Below are positions 27,239 through 36,026 of a stretch of 64,000 bases of DNA, piece after piece. A program made the translations under genes and the position numbers. Numbering within the stretch: the first letter of the stretch is position 1; each line of letters begins with the position of its first letter. The notes under the pieces were generated by a model. That model searched no databases and was not told where the DNA came from. It saw only the letters and a list, made by a program, of their open reading frames with translations. Source of the DNA: Thermococcus sp. JdF3 (GTDB lineage: Archaea > Methanobacteriota_B > Thermococci > Thermococcales > Thermococcaceae); the NCBI RefSeq assembly GCF_012027495.1, contig NZ_SNUK01000003.1, positions 310,001 through 374,000 of the forward strand, given 5' to 3'.

Positions 27239-27939
27239 ACCCCTCCCCGCTCCCTCACCTTCCTCCTCACGTTGGGGTCGCGGTCGGCGATGAGCTTCAG
27301 CGCCTCCTCGAAGGGCATCCAGTCGGGAACTTCCTCGTTGATGTAGATTCCGGTTCTTCCTATCGCGTCCCTCCTCGTGAGCACATGGACGCGCTCGGTG
27401 ACGATGTCCACGCTCACGCCGAGGGTTTTAGCAACTTCACTCTCCCTTCCGACCACTTCCCTCTCGAGGTGGCCTTTCTCCGTCGGAATTATCAGAATGA
27501 GCTTTTTATTCACGCCGGGGACGCGCTCCTTCGTTTTCACACCCCACAAATCAACCGCCCCGCCCCACCGGTAAAACTCAAGCTCCCTGTCGGTGGGGTC
27601 GATTAACGGGAACGTTACGGTTGTTTCCCCGTCTATCTCGATGACCCCCTTGATGAGGTGCCAGGGCGTCGCCATGACTATCTTCCTCTGCCCCACGAGC
27701 CCCTCAAGGGCGAGTTCGATGAGGTAGCTCGGCACCCTGTAGGGTATGAAGATGTCCACGTCGCTGTCCCGCCTGACGTCTCCCCGGGCGACGCTGCCGT
27801 AGAGGAGAGGGTCGAACTGGGCCAGGCGTTCCATTATCTTGAGCGCCTTCTCGCGCTTCTCCCGGAGGTAGCGCCACCTCTTTGGGGGGTACGTCACTTC
27901 CCGTTCATCCCATATCCTGACGACTTTTTCCCTCGGCAT
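27235..27939 (-). CDS. Nucleotidyltransferase-fold protein
   Basis: A 234-residue protein with a Pol-beta-type nucleotidyltransferase core: GSVARGDVRRDSDVDIFI at about residues 48-65 supplies the G-S motif and the two metal-binding aspartates. The remainder has a helical DNA- or RNA-binding look (AKTLGVSVDIVTERVHVLTRRD) and a basic end. It matches the COG1665-type archaeal predicted nucleotidyltransferases; the substrate is unknown. The stop overlaps that of the convergent ATPase gene by four bases. Confidence 0.8.
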   Translation of the reverse strand: MPREKVVRIWDEREVTYPPKRWRYLREKREKALKIMERLAQFDPLLYGSVARGDVRRDSDVDIFIPYRVPSYLIELALEGLVGQRKIVMATPWHLIKGVIEIDGETTVTFPLIDPTDRELEFYRWGGAVDLWGVKTKERVPGVNKKLILIIPTEKGHLEREVVGRESEVAKTLGVSVDIVTERVHVLTRRDAIGRTGIYINEEVPDWMPFEEALKLIADRDPNVRRKVRERGGV

Positions 27940-28020
27940 CTGAGGGAGTTCGGGGGAAAGTTTAAAGCCCTACCGATAGCGTTTTATACAAACCCATCGA
28001 CTTCGAGGTGGTGAAAAAAA

Positions 28021-28443
28021 ATGCCAGTGCTCGGGTTCAACATAACCAAGGTTGAAATGAAGAAGGTTTCCTTTTCCGTCCCAGCCGGCCAGATCGAGGT
28101 CAGGCTCTCGCCGAAGATTGAGGAGATTCGCCTCGGGGAGATCAGGACCCCAACAGGCAAGCTGAACGGCATAGAAATCCTCTTCAGATACGAGATAGAG
28201 TACAACCCCAAGATCGCCGACGGTGCGATCGATGGCGTCATACTCTACCTTCCGCCGCGGAAGGAGAAGATGGACGAGATACTCAACCTCTGGGAGGATG
28301 AGAAGAAGATAGACCCCGTCACCTTCGCGGAGGTCGTCAACTTCATAACCAAAGAAGTCTCCCCGATGCTGATGCTTCTCGCGAAGGAGATGCGCCTGCC
28401 GTACCACGTACCCCTCCCAAGGGTCGAGGTCAGGTCATCCTAA
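28021..28443 (+). CDS. Conserved hypothetical protein, 140 residues
   Basis: I do not recognise this protein. It starts MPVLGFNITKVEMKKVSFSVPAGQIEVRLSP, an alternating beta pattern reminiscent of SecB-like or ribosome-associated folds, followed by a helical half (KEKMDEILNLWEDEKKIDP, then VSPMLMLLAKEMRLPYHVPLPRVEV). The leading methionine, basic N terminus and conserved-looking strands argue for a cytoplasmic protein. ATG 28021 follows GAGGTGGTGAAAAAA; TATA is CGTTTTATAC near 27980-27989. It converges on the TPR gene. Confidence 0.65.
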   Translation: MPVLGFNITKVEMKKVSFSVPAGQIEVRLSPKIEEIRLGEIRTPTGKLNGIEILFRYEIEYNPKIADGAIDGVILYLPPRKEKMDEILNLWEDEKKIDPVTFAEVVNFITKEVSPMLMLLAKEMRLPYHVPLPRVEVRSS

Positions 28444-28458
28444 TCTCTTTTAATTCTC

Positions 28459-29631
28459 TCAGAGTGAGCGATAGACTCCCTCGGCCTCATGGATTTTTTC
28501 CAGAACCTCAACGAGTCCCTCCCTCTTCATGGCGTTCTCTCCGAGTTCCAGGGCCTTCGTGTGTTTTCCCCTGTCGGTGTAGTACTCCATGTTCTCGATG
28601 TCCTCCAGCACATCCACGCGGCTGTTTAACGCGGCGAAGTGTTTAAGTGCGGCGAGCCTCACCCGCACCCTGAACTCCATACCGCTCCGGGTCTCGAGGG
28701 CGCTCCTGTACGTCTCCATAGCCTCATCAAGCTTCCCTATCCCCATTAGAGCCTCGGTCAGCTCCACGAGCTTATTCGTCGCCATCTCGTCGTTGCCCTT
28801 TGAGCGGTGGGCACTTATCACCTGGTACAGTATTCTGGCGGCGTTAAGGCCGATGAGCTTGGCCCTGTTGAAGTTCCTCGCCAGCATGTACGCGTACTGG
28901 GCCTTGACGAGGCAGGTGGTGGTGCCGTCCAGGTCACCGTCGGAGTAGGCTATCTTGCTTGCCCTCTCAAAGTTCTTTGCAGCGGTGTCCATCATCTCAA
29001 TGAAATGGATGTCGTAGCCAAACAGCGCCCGTATAAAGGCCGCGAGGCGGTAGAACGCTTCCGCCGCCCTTTCGATATCCCCGCTTTCCAGCCTGCTTTC
29101 CGCGACCTGGCCGTAGAGGGTTATCATTGTCTCGGCTATCCTCTTGTACGCCTCGATGTTGTCCACCAGCTTGTAGTACCTGTAGGCGGACTCGTACGCC
29201 TTTATTGCCATCTCTATATCATCGTTGTCCTGATAGGACGCCCCAAGGTCCTCGTAGATTCCGGCGAACTCCTCCGCATACTTTGTCAGGCTCCTGCGGT
29301 CATTCAGAGTGGCGAATATCTCAAGGACACTGAAGCAGTACTCATCGAGAACATCGACGTCAACCTCGGGTCTGGATATCTCACCGTCTATAAGGTCAAG
29401 ATAGAGGTAGGCGCTCTTCAGAAGAGAGGGCCGGGCCTTTTCAACGGACTTCGTTCTCTCCAGAAGAACGTAACCGAGGTATTTGTACAGCCTGGCCGCG
29501 TCCTCACTCATTCCGGCCTCCTCATAGCCCTTCGCGGCCCGCAGCATAAGTTTGAGCCCCTCTTTCACCTGACCGCCGTTGATTTTTTTGATGGCGAGCT
29601 GTTCGAGGTCCTCTGGCCCTTCCAGCCCCAT
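28459..29631 (-). CDS. TPR/SNAP-like helical repeat protein
   Basis: A 390-residue all-helical protein built of tetratricopeptide-like repeats, for example AIKAYESAYRYYKLVDNIEAYKRIAE and AMETYRSALETRSGMEFRVRVRLA, with repeated A-x-x-Y patterns. This looks like an alpha-solenoid similar to SNAP proteins, a scaffold for protein contacts; no enzymatic motif is seen. I chose ATG 29631, with GGTGG seven bases upstream; GTG 29652 is the alternative. A TATA-like CTTAAATATC lies near 29700, immediately after the sua5 stop. Confidence 0.75.
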   Translation of the reverse strand: MGLEGPEDLEQLAIKKINGGQVKEGLKLMLRAAKGYEEAGMSEDAARLYKYLGYVLLERTKSVEKARPSLLKSAYLYLDLIDGEISRPEVDVDVLDEYCFSVLEIFATLNDRRSLTKYAEEFAGIYEDLGASYQDNDDIEMAIKAYESAYRYYKLVDNIEAYKRIAETMITLYGQVAESRLESGDIERAAEAFYRLAAFIRALFGYDIHFIEMMDTAAKNFERASKIAYSDGDLDGTTTCLVKAQYAYMLARNFNRAKLIGLNAARILYQVISAHRSKGNDEMATNKLVELTEALMGIGKLDEAMETYRSALETRSGMEFRVRVRLAALKHFAALNSRVDVLEDIENMEYYTDRGKHTKALELGENAMKREGLVEVLEKIHEAEGVYRSL

Positions 29632-29715
29632 GCTACCCACCAAATTTCTCACCCCATATGATTCAAGTCCCTGACGGTTGCCTAAATCTTGACCCTCCAG
29701 ATATTTAAGCGTTGT

Positions 29716-30735
29716 CTATGCCCAGACTATTCTGTACCCCGCTGCCTTTCTCAGTCTGTTCATCACCGCGAATCCCAGTCCCCTCTCCTCGATTCCCTCC
29801 GCGATTATGACGTCCACACCGCGTTTATCCAGCTCCCTGAGCGCCCTGAAGAGGTTCCTCGCCACTTCCTCCTCGGTACTCCCCAGGTGGAAGAACTCGT
29901 CCGCGTCGTACTCCTCCGTGGCCATCACTCCAACGGTGAGGCCATCCGCGCGGTACTCGTGCACCAGCTCGGTTATCTTACGCCTCACGTTCTCCCTCTT
30001 TCCCTCGACCACTATAACCTGGGCGTTCGGCGAGTAGTGCCTGTACTTCATCCCGGGGGAGCGGGCGACGTCCACGAGCTTGCCCCTGACCGCAGGATGT
30101 ATCTCAATCCCGCCGATGACCTTTTCGATCTCTTCCAGCGGGAGGCCGCCGGGCCTCAGCAGGGTCGGCCTCTCCGAGCTGAGGTCTATCACCGTTGATT
30201 CTACACCTATCTTAGTCTCGCCGCCGTCGATTATGCACTCTATCCTCCCGTAGAAGTCGTCTATGACGTGCTCCGCCAGGGTGGGGCTCGGCTTTCCGCT
30301 TATGTTCGCTGAGGGTGCCGCCACGGGGGTGCTCGCTCTTATAAGCGCGAGGGCTATCGGGTGCGCCGGCATTCTGACGGCCACGGTGTCGAGGCCGCCG
30401 GTGGTGACGTCCGGGACGTTCTCATTCCTCGGCAGGACCATCGTCAGGGGGCCCGGCCAGAACCTCTCGGCGAGGAGCCTTGCCTCACGGGGAACATCCC
30501 TCGCGAGCCGCCCCAGATCGCTGAAGTCCGCTATGTGAACGATGAGTGGATTGTCCGCCGGCCTGCCCTTGGCCTCGAATATCCTCCTCACGGCCAGGGC
30601 GTTCAGGGCATCTGCACCGAGGCCGTAAACGGTCTCGGTCGGGAACGCGACCAGCTTCCCCTCCAGTATGAACCTGGCGGCTATCTTTATGCCCCTCTCA
30701 TCGACTCCGTCTCGCATGTTGATTACTACCGTCAT
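29716..30735 (-). CDS. sua5: Threonylcarbamoyl-AMP synthase (Sua5)
   Basis: This 339-residue enzyme makes threonylcarbamoyl-AMP from threonine, bicarbonate and ATP, the first step of tRNA t6A37 formation. The YrdC domain (about 15-205) contains the substrate-binding KGRPADNPLIVHI and the PSANISGKPSPT segment; the C-terminal Sua5 domain (about 225-339) starts HYSPNAQVIVVEG. Both domains make it the long Sua5 form rather than short YrdC/TsaC. ATG 30735 follows GGGGTGAGAGC. Confidence 0.95.
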   Translation of the reverse strand: MTVVINMRDGVDERGIKIAARFILEGKLVAFPTETVYGLGADALNALAVRRIFEAKGRPADNPLIVHIADFSDLGRLARDVPREARLLAERFWPGPLTMVLPRNENVPDVTTGGLDTVAVRMPAHPIALALIRASTPVAAPSANISGKPSPTLAEHVIDDFYGRIECIIDGGETKIGVESTVIDLSSERPTLLRPGGLPLEEIEKVIGGIEIHPAVRGKLVDVARSPGMKYRHYSPNAQVIVVEGKRENVRRKITELVHEYRADGLTVGVMATEEYDADEFFHLGSTEEEVARNLFRALRELDKRGVDVIIAEGIEERGLGFAVMNRLRKAAGYRIVWA

Positions 30736-30779
30736 GCTCTCACCCCTCAGCCTTCACGGAGTCGGGGCCGTTAAAAACG

Positions 30780-31817
30780 TTACCCAATCACCGAGGAGTA
30801 CACCCCCTCGACTCCCGCCGCGACGACCTCCCACGAGTAGAGCGCCGCGACCCTCCTCGCAACGGCCCCGGTTTTCCGGTTCTTTTTCGGCTCGGTAAGA
30901 ACCTCTACAGCCTCAACGAGCTCATCGAACGTCCCGAAGGTGAGTCCGTTCTTCCCCGCTCTGATCAGCTCGGGAACCGCGCTCACGCGCCTTCCCACTG
31001 CCGGGACGCCCAGGCTGTTGGCCTCTATGACGACAAGGCCAAAGCCCTCCCTCCTGGAGGGCAGGACGAGGAGAACGCTTTCCGCCAGGATCCTCCCAAC
31101 GTCCCCCCTGTACCCAAGGAACCTCACGTTTCCGGGTGCACTCGCTTCCAGACTCCCCCTGAGCGGGCCGTCACCCACCACAAGGAATTCCTTCTCCGGA
31201 AATTCCCTCGCCAGCTCTATGAAGGTTCCCGGGCTTTTGTATTCGCGGAGGGCGCCGATGAACGTGATGTACCTCCTCCCGTTCTCCGGTTCCCCGGCCC
31301 CTTCGAGTTCACGCACCCCGTTGGGTATGACACTCACCCTTCCCGCCCCGAGGGCCAGTGCCTTCCTTGCCAGCCAGTGGCTAACCGCTATTACCGCGTC
31401 CGCCTCGGCGAGGGTTTTTTTCACGTAAAACCTTCCGAGGGCCAGCTTTGCCGTGTGCTCCAGGTCGCTTCCGTGGGCCGTGACGACGAGGGGAAGGCCG
31501 GTTTTCTCCTTCGCAAGAACGCCCGCGAAGCTGGTCGTTCCAATGAAGTGGGCGTGGATCAAATCGAACCCCAGTTTCCTGTGGAGCCGGACGATTTTCC
31601 TGGAGCCCAGAAATGCGAAGCTCGTCCCCCTCAGTCCGTAAACCTGCGGAACCTTAACCTGGTGGACGAACTCCCGCTCGAACTCCCTCGGCTCAACCGG
31701 CCCGTAGGTCAGGACGTGAACCTCGTGGCGTTTTCTGAGCTCCCTTACGAGGTTGTCCAGGTGGTTCGCAACGCCTCCACCGTGCGGTGGGTAGTGACCG
31801 ACCATTAGAATCCTCAT
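30780..31817 (-). CDS. Glycosyltransferase family 4 (GT-B)
   Basis: A 345-residue retaining GT-B glycosyltransferase. The N-terminal acceptor domain starts MRILMVGHYPPHGGGVANHL; the C-terminal donor domain carries SVIPNGV, the FIGALREYKSP strand and the nucleotide-sugar motif SRREGFGLVVIEANSLGVPAV. It probably acts at the cytoplasmic membrane face in surface polysaccharide, lipid or N-glycan synthesis. The start ATG 31817 gives the canonical N terminus; the frame runs 33 codons further upstream without support. TATA is CTTTTTAACG near 31846-31855. Confidence 0.88.
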   Translation of the reverse strand: MRILMVGHYPPHGGGVANHLDNLVRELRKRHEVHVLTYGPVEPREFEREFVHQVKVPQVYGLRGTSFAFLGSRKIVRLHRKLGFDLIHAHFIGTTSFAGVLAKEKTGLPLVVTAHGSDLEHTAKLALGRFYVKKTLAEADAVIAVSHWLARKALALGAGRVSVIPNGVRELEGAGEPENGRRYITFIGALREYKSPGTFIELAREFPEKEFLVVGDGPLRGSLEASAPGNVRFLGYRGDVGRILAESVLLVLPSRREGFGLVVIEANSLGVPAVGRRVSAVPELIRAGKNGLTFGTFDELVEAVEVLTEPKKNRKTGAVARRVAALYSWEVVAAGVEGVYSSVIG

Positions 31818-31855
31818 TTTGACCGGGAAGAATGGAGAAGAGGCGTTAAAAAGAC

Positions 31856-33079
31856 TTATGGTCTGCCCCTGTCCCTTCCCCCGGGGCGGGGTGGATGGGG
31901 AACGCCGTGCTTCCACACGGTTTTCTCTGCCAGCATCTCCTTTATACGGGGTATGAGATCGTTGATTACCTCGGAGTAATCCCCCTTCAGGAGGGCATCC
32001 TCCGCCTGCTGGAGCAGGTTTTCTATCTCATCTACATCGTAACCCTTTGCCCGGAGGACGTTCACCATGACCTCAAGCTGTGAAAGCCTTCTCTGAAGCC
32101 TCACCTCCGCCGAGCCCTGGTACACGGTCCTTATTTCCACGTACGTCCTCGCTATCACAAAATCCGCCTCTCCCCCCGCACGTATGGCCAGCAGGTATGC
32201 CCTGGAGTAGTCGCCCGCGTTGTACGCACTCCACGCCTCCTCCAGCAGGCCCCTGGCGGCTTCGAGCTTTCTTCTGGCGGCGGGTATCTGAAGGCCGTCG
32301 AGCAGCTTCTCCGCCCTGTCCGTTTTGTTCTGGACTGCCGTGAGAACCTCGAGGGTGTCCCTTGGCCCCGGCGAGGTCGCTTTCTCTTCGGTGCCTATGT
32401 CATTCCCAAAGCGCTCCCGGGCAAATCCCAGAACTTCCGCCTGGTTCAGGGGAAACAGGGGCTCTCCCCCGTCAGACGTTGTCATGTACACGACTCCCTT
32501 CAGCCCGCTGAACTTTGCCAGCGCCTCAAGTGTCTCGTTGGCTTTTCCTCCGTCCGTCAGGATGAGGATGGGCCTTCCATGCGTCCCGGAGGGTCCGATT
32601 TTAACCGTCCTGGTGTACTCCCTCAGCGCGAGTCCGTCCCTGCCGTTGGCGATTACCACAGTCTCGATGCCCTCGAAAGCCTCCGGAAACTCCTTCTTCA
32701 GCCCATCTATCACGGCCAGATTTGTCTCGTACCTCGTCTCCCCATACCAGCGCTCGTAGGGGATTCCGAAGTCGTCCAGGTCGCCCGTGTAGTCCTCGGG
32801 GATTGCGACGGGTCCGCCGATTATTATCACCCTCCCCGGCTCCTCGCTGAGAATCTCCGCGCTGACCTCCGGACTGTACGTTCCCCAGGGACTTACGATA
32901 ACCCTGGCATCCAGCAGGGCGGCCACGCTGTACGCCAGCGCCGCGTCAGCCTCGTTGTCCGTCACGAGGATAACGATGCCCTGGTCCGCGGCGGAGGCGT
33001 ACCCGACGCTCCCCCCGGGGATGACGGCCAGTATGAAGATGAGTCCGATGAAAATGACGGCGGGTTTTTTCAACTCCAC
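31856..33079 (-). CDS. Secreted CWB2-domain protein with helical C terminus
   Basis: A 407-residue exported protein. Signal peptide: VIFIGLIFILAVIPGGSVGYASA. Residues about 30-230 contain a cell-wall-binding repeat 2 (CWB2)-like fold: VILVTDNEADAALAYSVAALLDA, GRVIIIGGPVAIPED, then RWYGETRYETNLAVID, a pattern common in archaeal surface and S-layer-related proteins. The C-terminal part is helical and charged (two ENLLQQAEDALLKGDYSE-like segments), ending in a Pro/Gly/Arg-rich tail. No membrane anchor is evident. Start GTG 33079, with GGTGAGAGAAC before it. Confidence 0.72.
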   Translation of the reverse strand: MELKKPAVIFIGLIFILAVIPGGSVGYASAADQGIVILVTDNEADAALAYSVAALLDARVIVSPWGTYSPEVSAEILSEEPGRVIIIGGPVAIPEDYTGDLDDFGIPYERWYGETRYETNLAVIDGLKKEFPEAFEGIETVVIANGRDGLALREYTRTVKIGPSGTHGRPILILTDGGKANETLEALAKFSGLKGVVYMTTSDGGEPLFPLNQAEVLGFARERFGNDIGTEEKATSPGPRDTLEVLTAVQNKTDRAEKLLDGLQIPAARRKLEAARGLLEEAWSAYNAGDYSRAYLLAIRAGGEADFVIARTYVEIRTVYQGSAEVRLQRRLSQLEVMVNVLRAKGYDVDEIENLLQQAEDALLKGDYSEVINDLIPRIKEMLAEKTVWKHGVPHPPRPGGRDRGRP

Positions 33080-33164
33080 GTTCTCTCACCAGCCTACCGT
33101 TGGAAAAGGGCCTATTTAAGCCTTTTTCACGAAACCGTTCGGCAGCGTTAGCCCCGCTGGCAGG

Positions 33165-33193
33165 AAAAAACGTGGAGGTGCCCCATTTGGGGC
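33165..33193 (-). terminator. Hairpin and T-run downstream of asnB
   Basis: On the minus strand, after the asnB stop, a hairpin with 5-bp arms GCCCC/GGGGC and a 4-base loop (33180-33193) is followed ten bases later by six Ts (AAAAAA on plus, 33165-33170). This looks like a terminator for asnB ahead of the gene at 31856-33079. Confidence 0.5.
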
Positions 33194-33221
33194 GGGACCA
33201 TTAAGGAACGTTCAGGAACGT

Positions 33222-34664
33222 TTATTCCCGTTTAAAAATCTCCCTGAAGACTTTCTCCGCGTATTCCCTCAGTCCCAGACCCTCGCTCTTTGCGAGTTTC
33301 TCCAGGAGCTTCTGGGAACCGCTGCCGTACTGGGCCGCCTTCTTTTCCCTCATGGCAATCTCCTTCGGCAGACCCAGCTCCAGCGCCGCTTTTCTCAGAA
33401 CGGCCTTTCTCACACCCCCGGATATCTTTGCGTCCAGAGGTGTGTTGATCGCCGCTGAGACGACGGAGAGGCTCAGGAAGGGGAAGCGTCCCTCCACCGA
33501 GTTCAACATGGCTATCTTGTCGTCCCTGGCGAGGTTCCTCTCACCCAGCCCCTTCAAATCTTCCTCCATAAGCTCGGGCCTCTCCAGGTACTTCGCGTAG
33601 CCGCCGAAGAGCTCGTCGGCCCCCTGGCCGCTCAGGAGAACCCTGACACCGTCGTCCCTCGCGAGCCCAGTGGCGAAGTACAGGGGTATCCCGATGGCCA
33701 GATTCATGGGGTTCGGTTCCTCTATCGCGAAGGCAACCCTTGGAACCGCTTCCCTCACATCGTCCAGGTTGAAAACGTACTCCCTGAGCTTCAGGCCGAG
33801 TCTGTCCGCGGCTTTTCTGGCCCATTCGATGTCGGGGCTTCCCTCCACCCCCGCGGTATAGAGGACGACGTCGGAGTACTCAGAGGCGAGGAGGGCAACG
33901 AGGGAGCTGTCCAGCCCCCCGGAAAAGAGAACCCCGGTTTTCTTCCCCACCCTGTGGCGGACGGAGCAGGTCAGGGCCCTGCCGATGGCCTTAACCGCCC
34001 TCTCCGGGTCGAGGGGCTTTCTCCGCAGTTCTTCCAGCCGGAGGACTTTCCTGACTTCAACCCCATCCCTCGAAATCGTGACAAGCTCGCCGGGTTCTAC
34101 CGGAATGGCCTCCTGCCCAATGGCCCACAGCACCTTTTTCTCGCTCGCGAAGAATCCCTCCCGGGAGCGGTACAGCGGTCTTACCCCCAGCGGGTCGCGG
34201 AAGAGGTGAATCCTCTCGCCGTCTGAGAAGGCCACGGCGTAGTCCCCCTCCATCATCAGCATCGCCTTCCGAACCGCCCCGAAGGCGTCCAGCCCGCGGT
34301 CGAGGAAGAACTCGATGAGCCTGAGGATTACCTCGCTGTCCACGTCCGTCTCGAAGGATACCCCCCTTCCCTCCAGCCACGCCCTCAGCTCGCGGTGGTT
34401 GTATATCTCGCCGTTGTGGACGAGGGCCAGCTCATTGACGAAGGGCTGGGTAAAGCCCAGGGAGCCAGTCATGGCGAGCCTGCACTGTATGAGGCCCACC
34501 CTACCGTCGGGCATTTCGGGAACCTTTGAGAAGTCGCTCGATTTCAGTACGCCCTCGTCCGTCCAGACGCCGAAGCTGTCCTCTCCCCTGTGCTTTCCGG
34601 CGTTTATCATGACGATGAACCTGTCCCTGAGATTTGAACCGAGTCCACCCGCCACAAGGCACAT
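33222..34664 (-). CDS. asnB: Asparagine synthetase, glutamine-hydrolysing
   Basis: A 480-residue class II amidotransferase. After Met removal, Cys2 (MCLVAGGLG) is the glutaminase nucleophile, with the conserved MINAGKHRGEDSFG, LVHNGEIYNHRELR and DSEVILRLIE motifs. The synthetase half has PP-loop SGGLDSSLVALL and the LSGQGADELFGGYAKY segment. It converts aspartate, glutamine and ATP to asparagine. Start ATG 34664 is forced by the need for Cys2; the frame extends further upstream. A TATA-like TTTTCTTAAC lies near 34695-34704. Length is slightly below bacterial AsnB. Confidence 0.93.
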   Translation of the reverse strand: MCLVAGGLGSNLRDRFIVMINAGKHRGEDSFGVWTDEGVLKSSDFSKVPEMPDGRVGLIQCRLAMTGSLGFTQPFVNELALVHNGEIYNHRELRAWLEGRGVSFETDVDSEVILRLIEFFLDRGLDAFGAVRKAMLMMEGDYAVAFSDGERIHLFRDPLGVRPLYRSREGFFASEKKVLWAIGQEAIPVEPGELVTISRDGVEVRKVLRLEELRRKPLDPERAVKAIGRALTCSVRHRVGKKTGVLFSGGLDSSLVALLASEYSDVVLYTAGVEGSPDIEWARKAADRLGLKLREYVFNLDDVREAVPRVAFAIEEPNPMNLAIGIPLYFATGLARDDGVRVLLSGQGADELFGGYAKYLERPELMEEDLKGLGERNLARDDKIAMLNSVEGRFPFLSLSVVSAAINTPLDAKISGGVRKAVLRKAALELGLPKEIAMREKKAAQYGSGSQKLLEKLAKSEGLGLREYAEKVFREIFKRE

Positions 34665-34839
34665 GCTCTCCCACCGCTGAAAGTTGGTCGTCGTTAAGAA
34701 AAGACTTCCCGCTTTCGAGGTGGGATAGTGATAGGAGGCGGCCGGAAATTCTGAACATCCGTCCAAATCTGTGCCGGATGGCTGAACCATGGCTCCGGGA
34801 CGCCACAGGGAGAAAAATCCAGAGGGCAGCTCACGGGCA

Positions 34840-35418
34840 TCAGAGCTTTGGCCCCATGATGCCCCTCCTTTTCAGCTCCCTGTAAGCCCTCCTGAGGGCG
34901 TCCCTGATCAGATACCTCCTGTTCATGCCCCCCAGCCGGTGGGCGGCCTTTCTGAGACTCCCCGCCTGGAGGAAGAGTTCGAGGAGCTCTCTGTCTTCTT
35001 CAGAGAGGTCAAGATGTTTGAGGGCCTTCTCGGCTATCTCCACCGGGAGGTTGCCCTCGTAGGCGTAATCCGAGCTCATGACCGGCTTATCGAACTTCTC
35101 CACGAGACGGAAGACTATAACGTGGGCGATGGAGTCGTTGTCCACGTGTTTGTAATGGCTTTTGAGGGCCCTTATAAGCTCCTCCCTGCTCGAAAAACCG
35201 TCCCAAAAGGCGTCCTCGTCGGTGAGCTCGCCAACCGTTTTACTCTCAACCCTCTCGATAACCGCCTTCCCTATCGCGTAGCCGCCCGAGTGCAGGAGGA
35301 CTTCGTCGCCGGGCTCCAGATTCGGCCTCCTGCCGAGCCTCACCGTTGCCCTCTTCCTTCCGCTCAGTATCGCATCGGCGTAGCGTCCGTCGAACTCCAG
35401 GTGGCGCACCGGGATCAC
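34840..35418 (-). CDS. ASCH-domain protein with C-terminal helix-turn-helix region
   Basis: A 192-residue protein. Residues about 1-105 are an ASCH domain ([23 protein letters not shown], then [12 protein letters not shown]), an RNA- or nucleoside-binding beta-barrel related to PUA. Residues 125-192 ([42 protein letters not shown]) look like a helix-turn-helix. The start is GTG 35418, overlapping the upstream ASCH gene's stop by four bases. A role in RNA binding or RNA-linked regulation is inferred from the domain only. Confidence 0.72.
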   Translation of the reverse strand: MIPVRHLEFDGRYADAILSGRKRATVRLGRRPNLEPGDEVLLHSGGYAIGKAVIERVESKTVGELTDEDAFWDGFSSREELIRALKSHYKHVDNDSIAHVIVFRLVEKFDKPVMSSDYAYEGNLPVEIAEKALKHLDLSEEDRELLELFLQAGSLRKAAHRLGGMNRRYLIRDALRRAYRELKRRGIMGPKL

Positions 35419-35765
35419 CGCCCGCTTTTCTCACCCACGAGCTTGAACCTTATGGCGATGACGCCGTAGCGGTTCTCCTTCCACTTTGGGTACATGCCGT
35501 GGAACCGCTTCACCGCCCTCTCAAAGCTCGGCTCATCCGGAAAGATCTTCTTTATGGGCTCTTCCCTCAGAACCTGACGGAACGTCTCGTATTCCTTCAC
35601 GCCCGTGATCACGGCGGGAACCTGATCGTTGAAGATTATCTTGTCACCGGGCTTCATTCCCCGGAACTGGGGGTAGGCAACCCTAACCTCTATCCTCTTC
35701 TCGCCGGACTTTATGTGGTCCAGGTATTCCTCGCGAACCCTCAACCTGTACACCCTCATCTTCAT
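35415..35765 (-). CDS. ASCH-domain protein, 116 residues
   Basis: A single-domain ASCH protein: [30 protein letters not shown], then [26 protein letters not shown]. It corresponds to the PF0470-like family of small archaeal ASCH proteins. The domain probably binds RNA or modified nucleosides. It precedes and overlaps a second, diverged ASCH gene. ATG 35765 is the chosen start; ATG 35759 and GTG 35768 are alternatives because no strong binding site distinguishes them. Confidence 0.75.
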   Translation of the reverse strand: MKMRVYRLRVREEYLDHIKSGEKRIEVRVAYPQFRGMKPGDKIIFNDQVPAVITGVKEYETFRQVLREEPIKKIFPDEPSFERAVKRFHGMYPKWKENRYGVIAIRFKLVGEKSGR

Positions 35766-35849
35766 CACGACCCAGATTCCATTTCCCGTTTAAAAGGCTG
35801 ATGGAAACTTTTAAATCCTTTAGCGCCGAATTAAAGTCAGGTGTAAACG

Positions 35850-36017
35850 ATGAGGCACAGGGGGCAGGGAGCGCTGGAGTACCTTTTCATGCTGGCTGCT
35901 GTTCTGATACTGGTCACGATGGCAATCCGGGTCATCATGAGTAGCGTCCACGATCTCAACAGTGCGGTCTCCAACTACACCGAGGAGGTTCGGAAGCAGA
36001 TACTCGAAGACCTGTGA
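35850..36017 (+). CDS. Class III signal-peptide pilin-like protein, 55 residues
   Basis: A tiny protein with a type IV pilin-like N terminus: MRHRG, then QGALEYLFMLAAVLILVTM. The Q(+1) and E(+5) after the glycine match the class III (QXSXEXXXL) archaeal prepilin signal, cleaved before Gln. The hydrophobic stretch would form the filament core helix; the short tail is NSAVSNYTEEVRKQILEDL. TATA ACTTTTAAATCC lies near 35808-35819. The prepilin peptidase gene follows 9 bases downstream. Likely a minor pilin or pseudopilin. Confidence 0.8.
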   Translation: MRHRGQGALEYLFMLAAVLILVTMAIRVIMSSVHDLNSAVSNYTEEVRKQILEDL

Positions 36018-36026
36018 GGTGAAATC

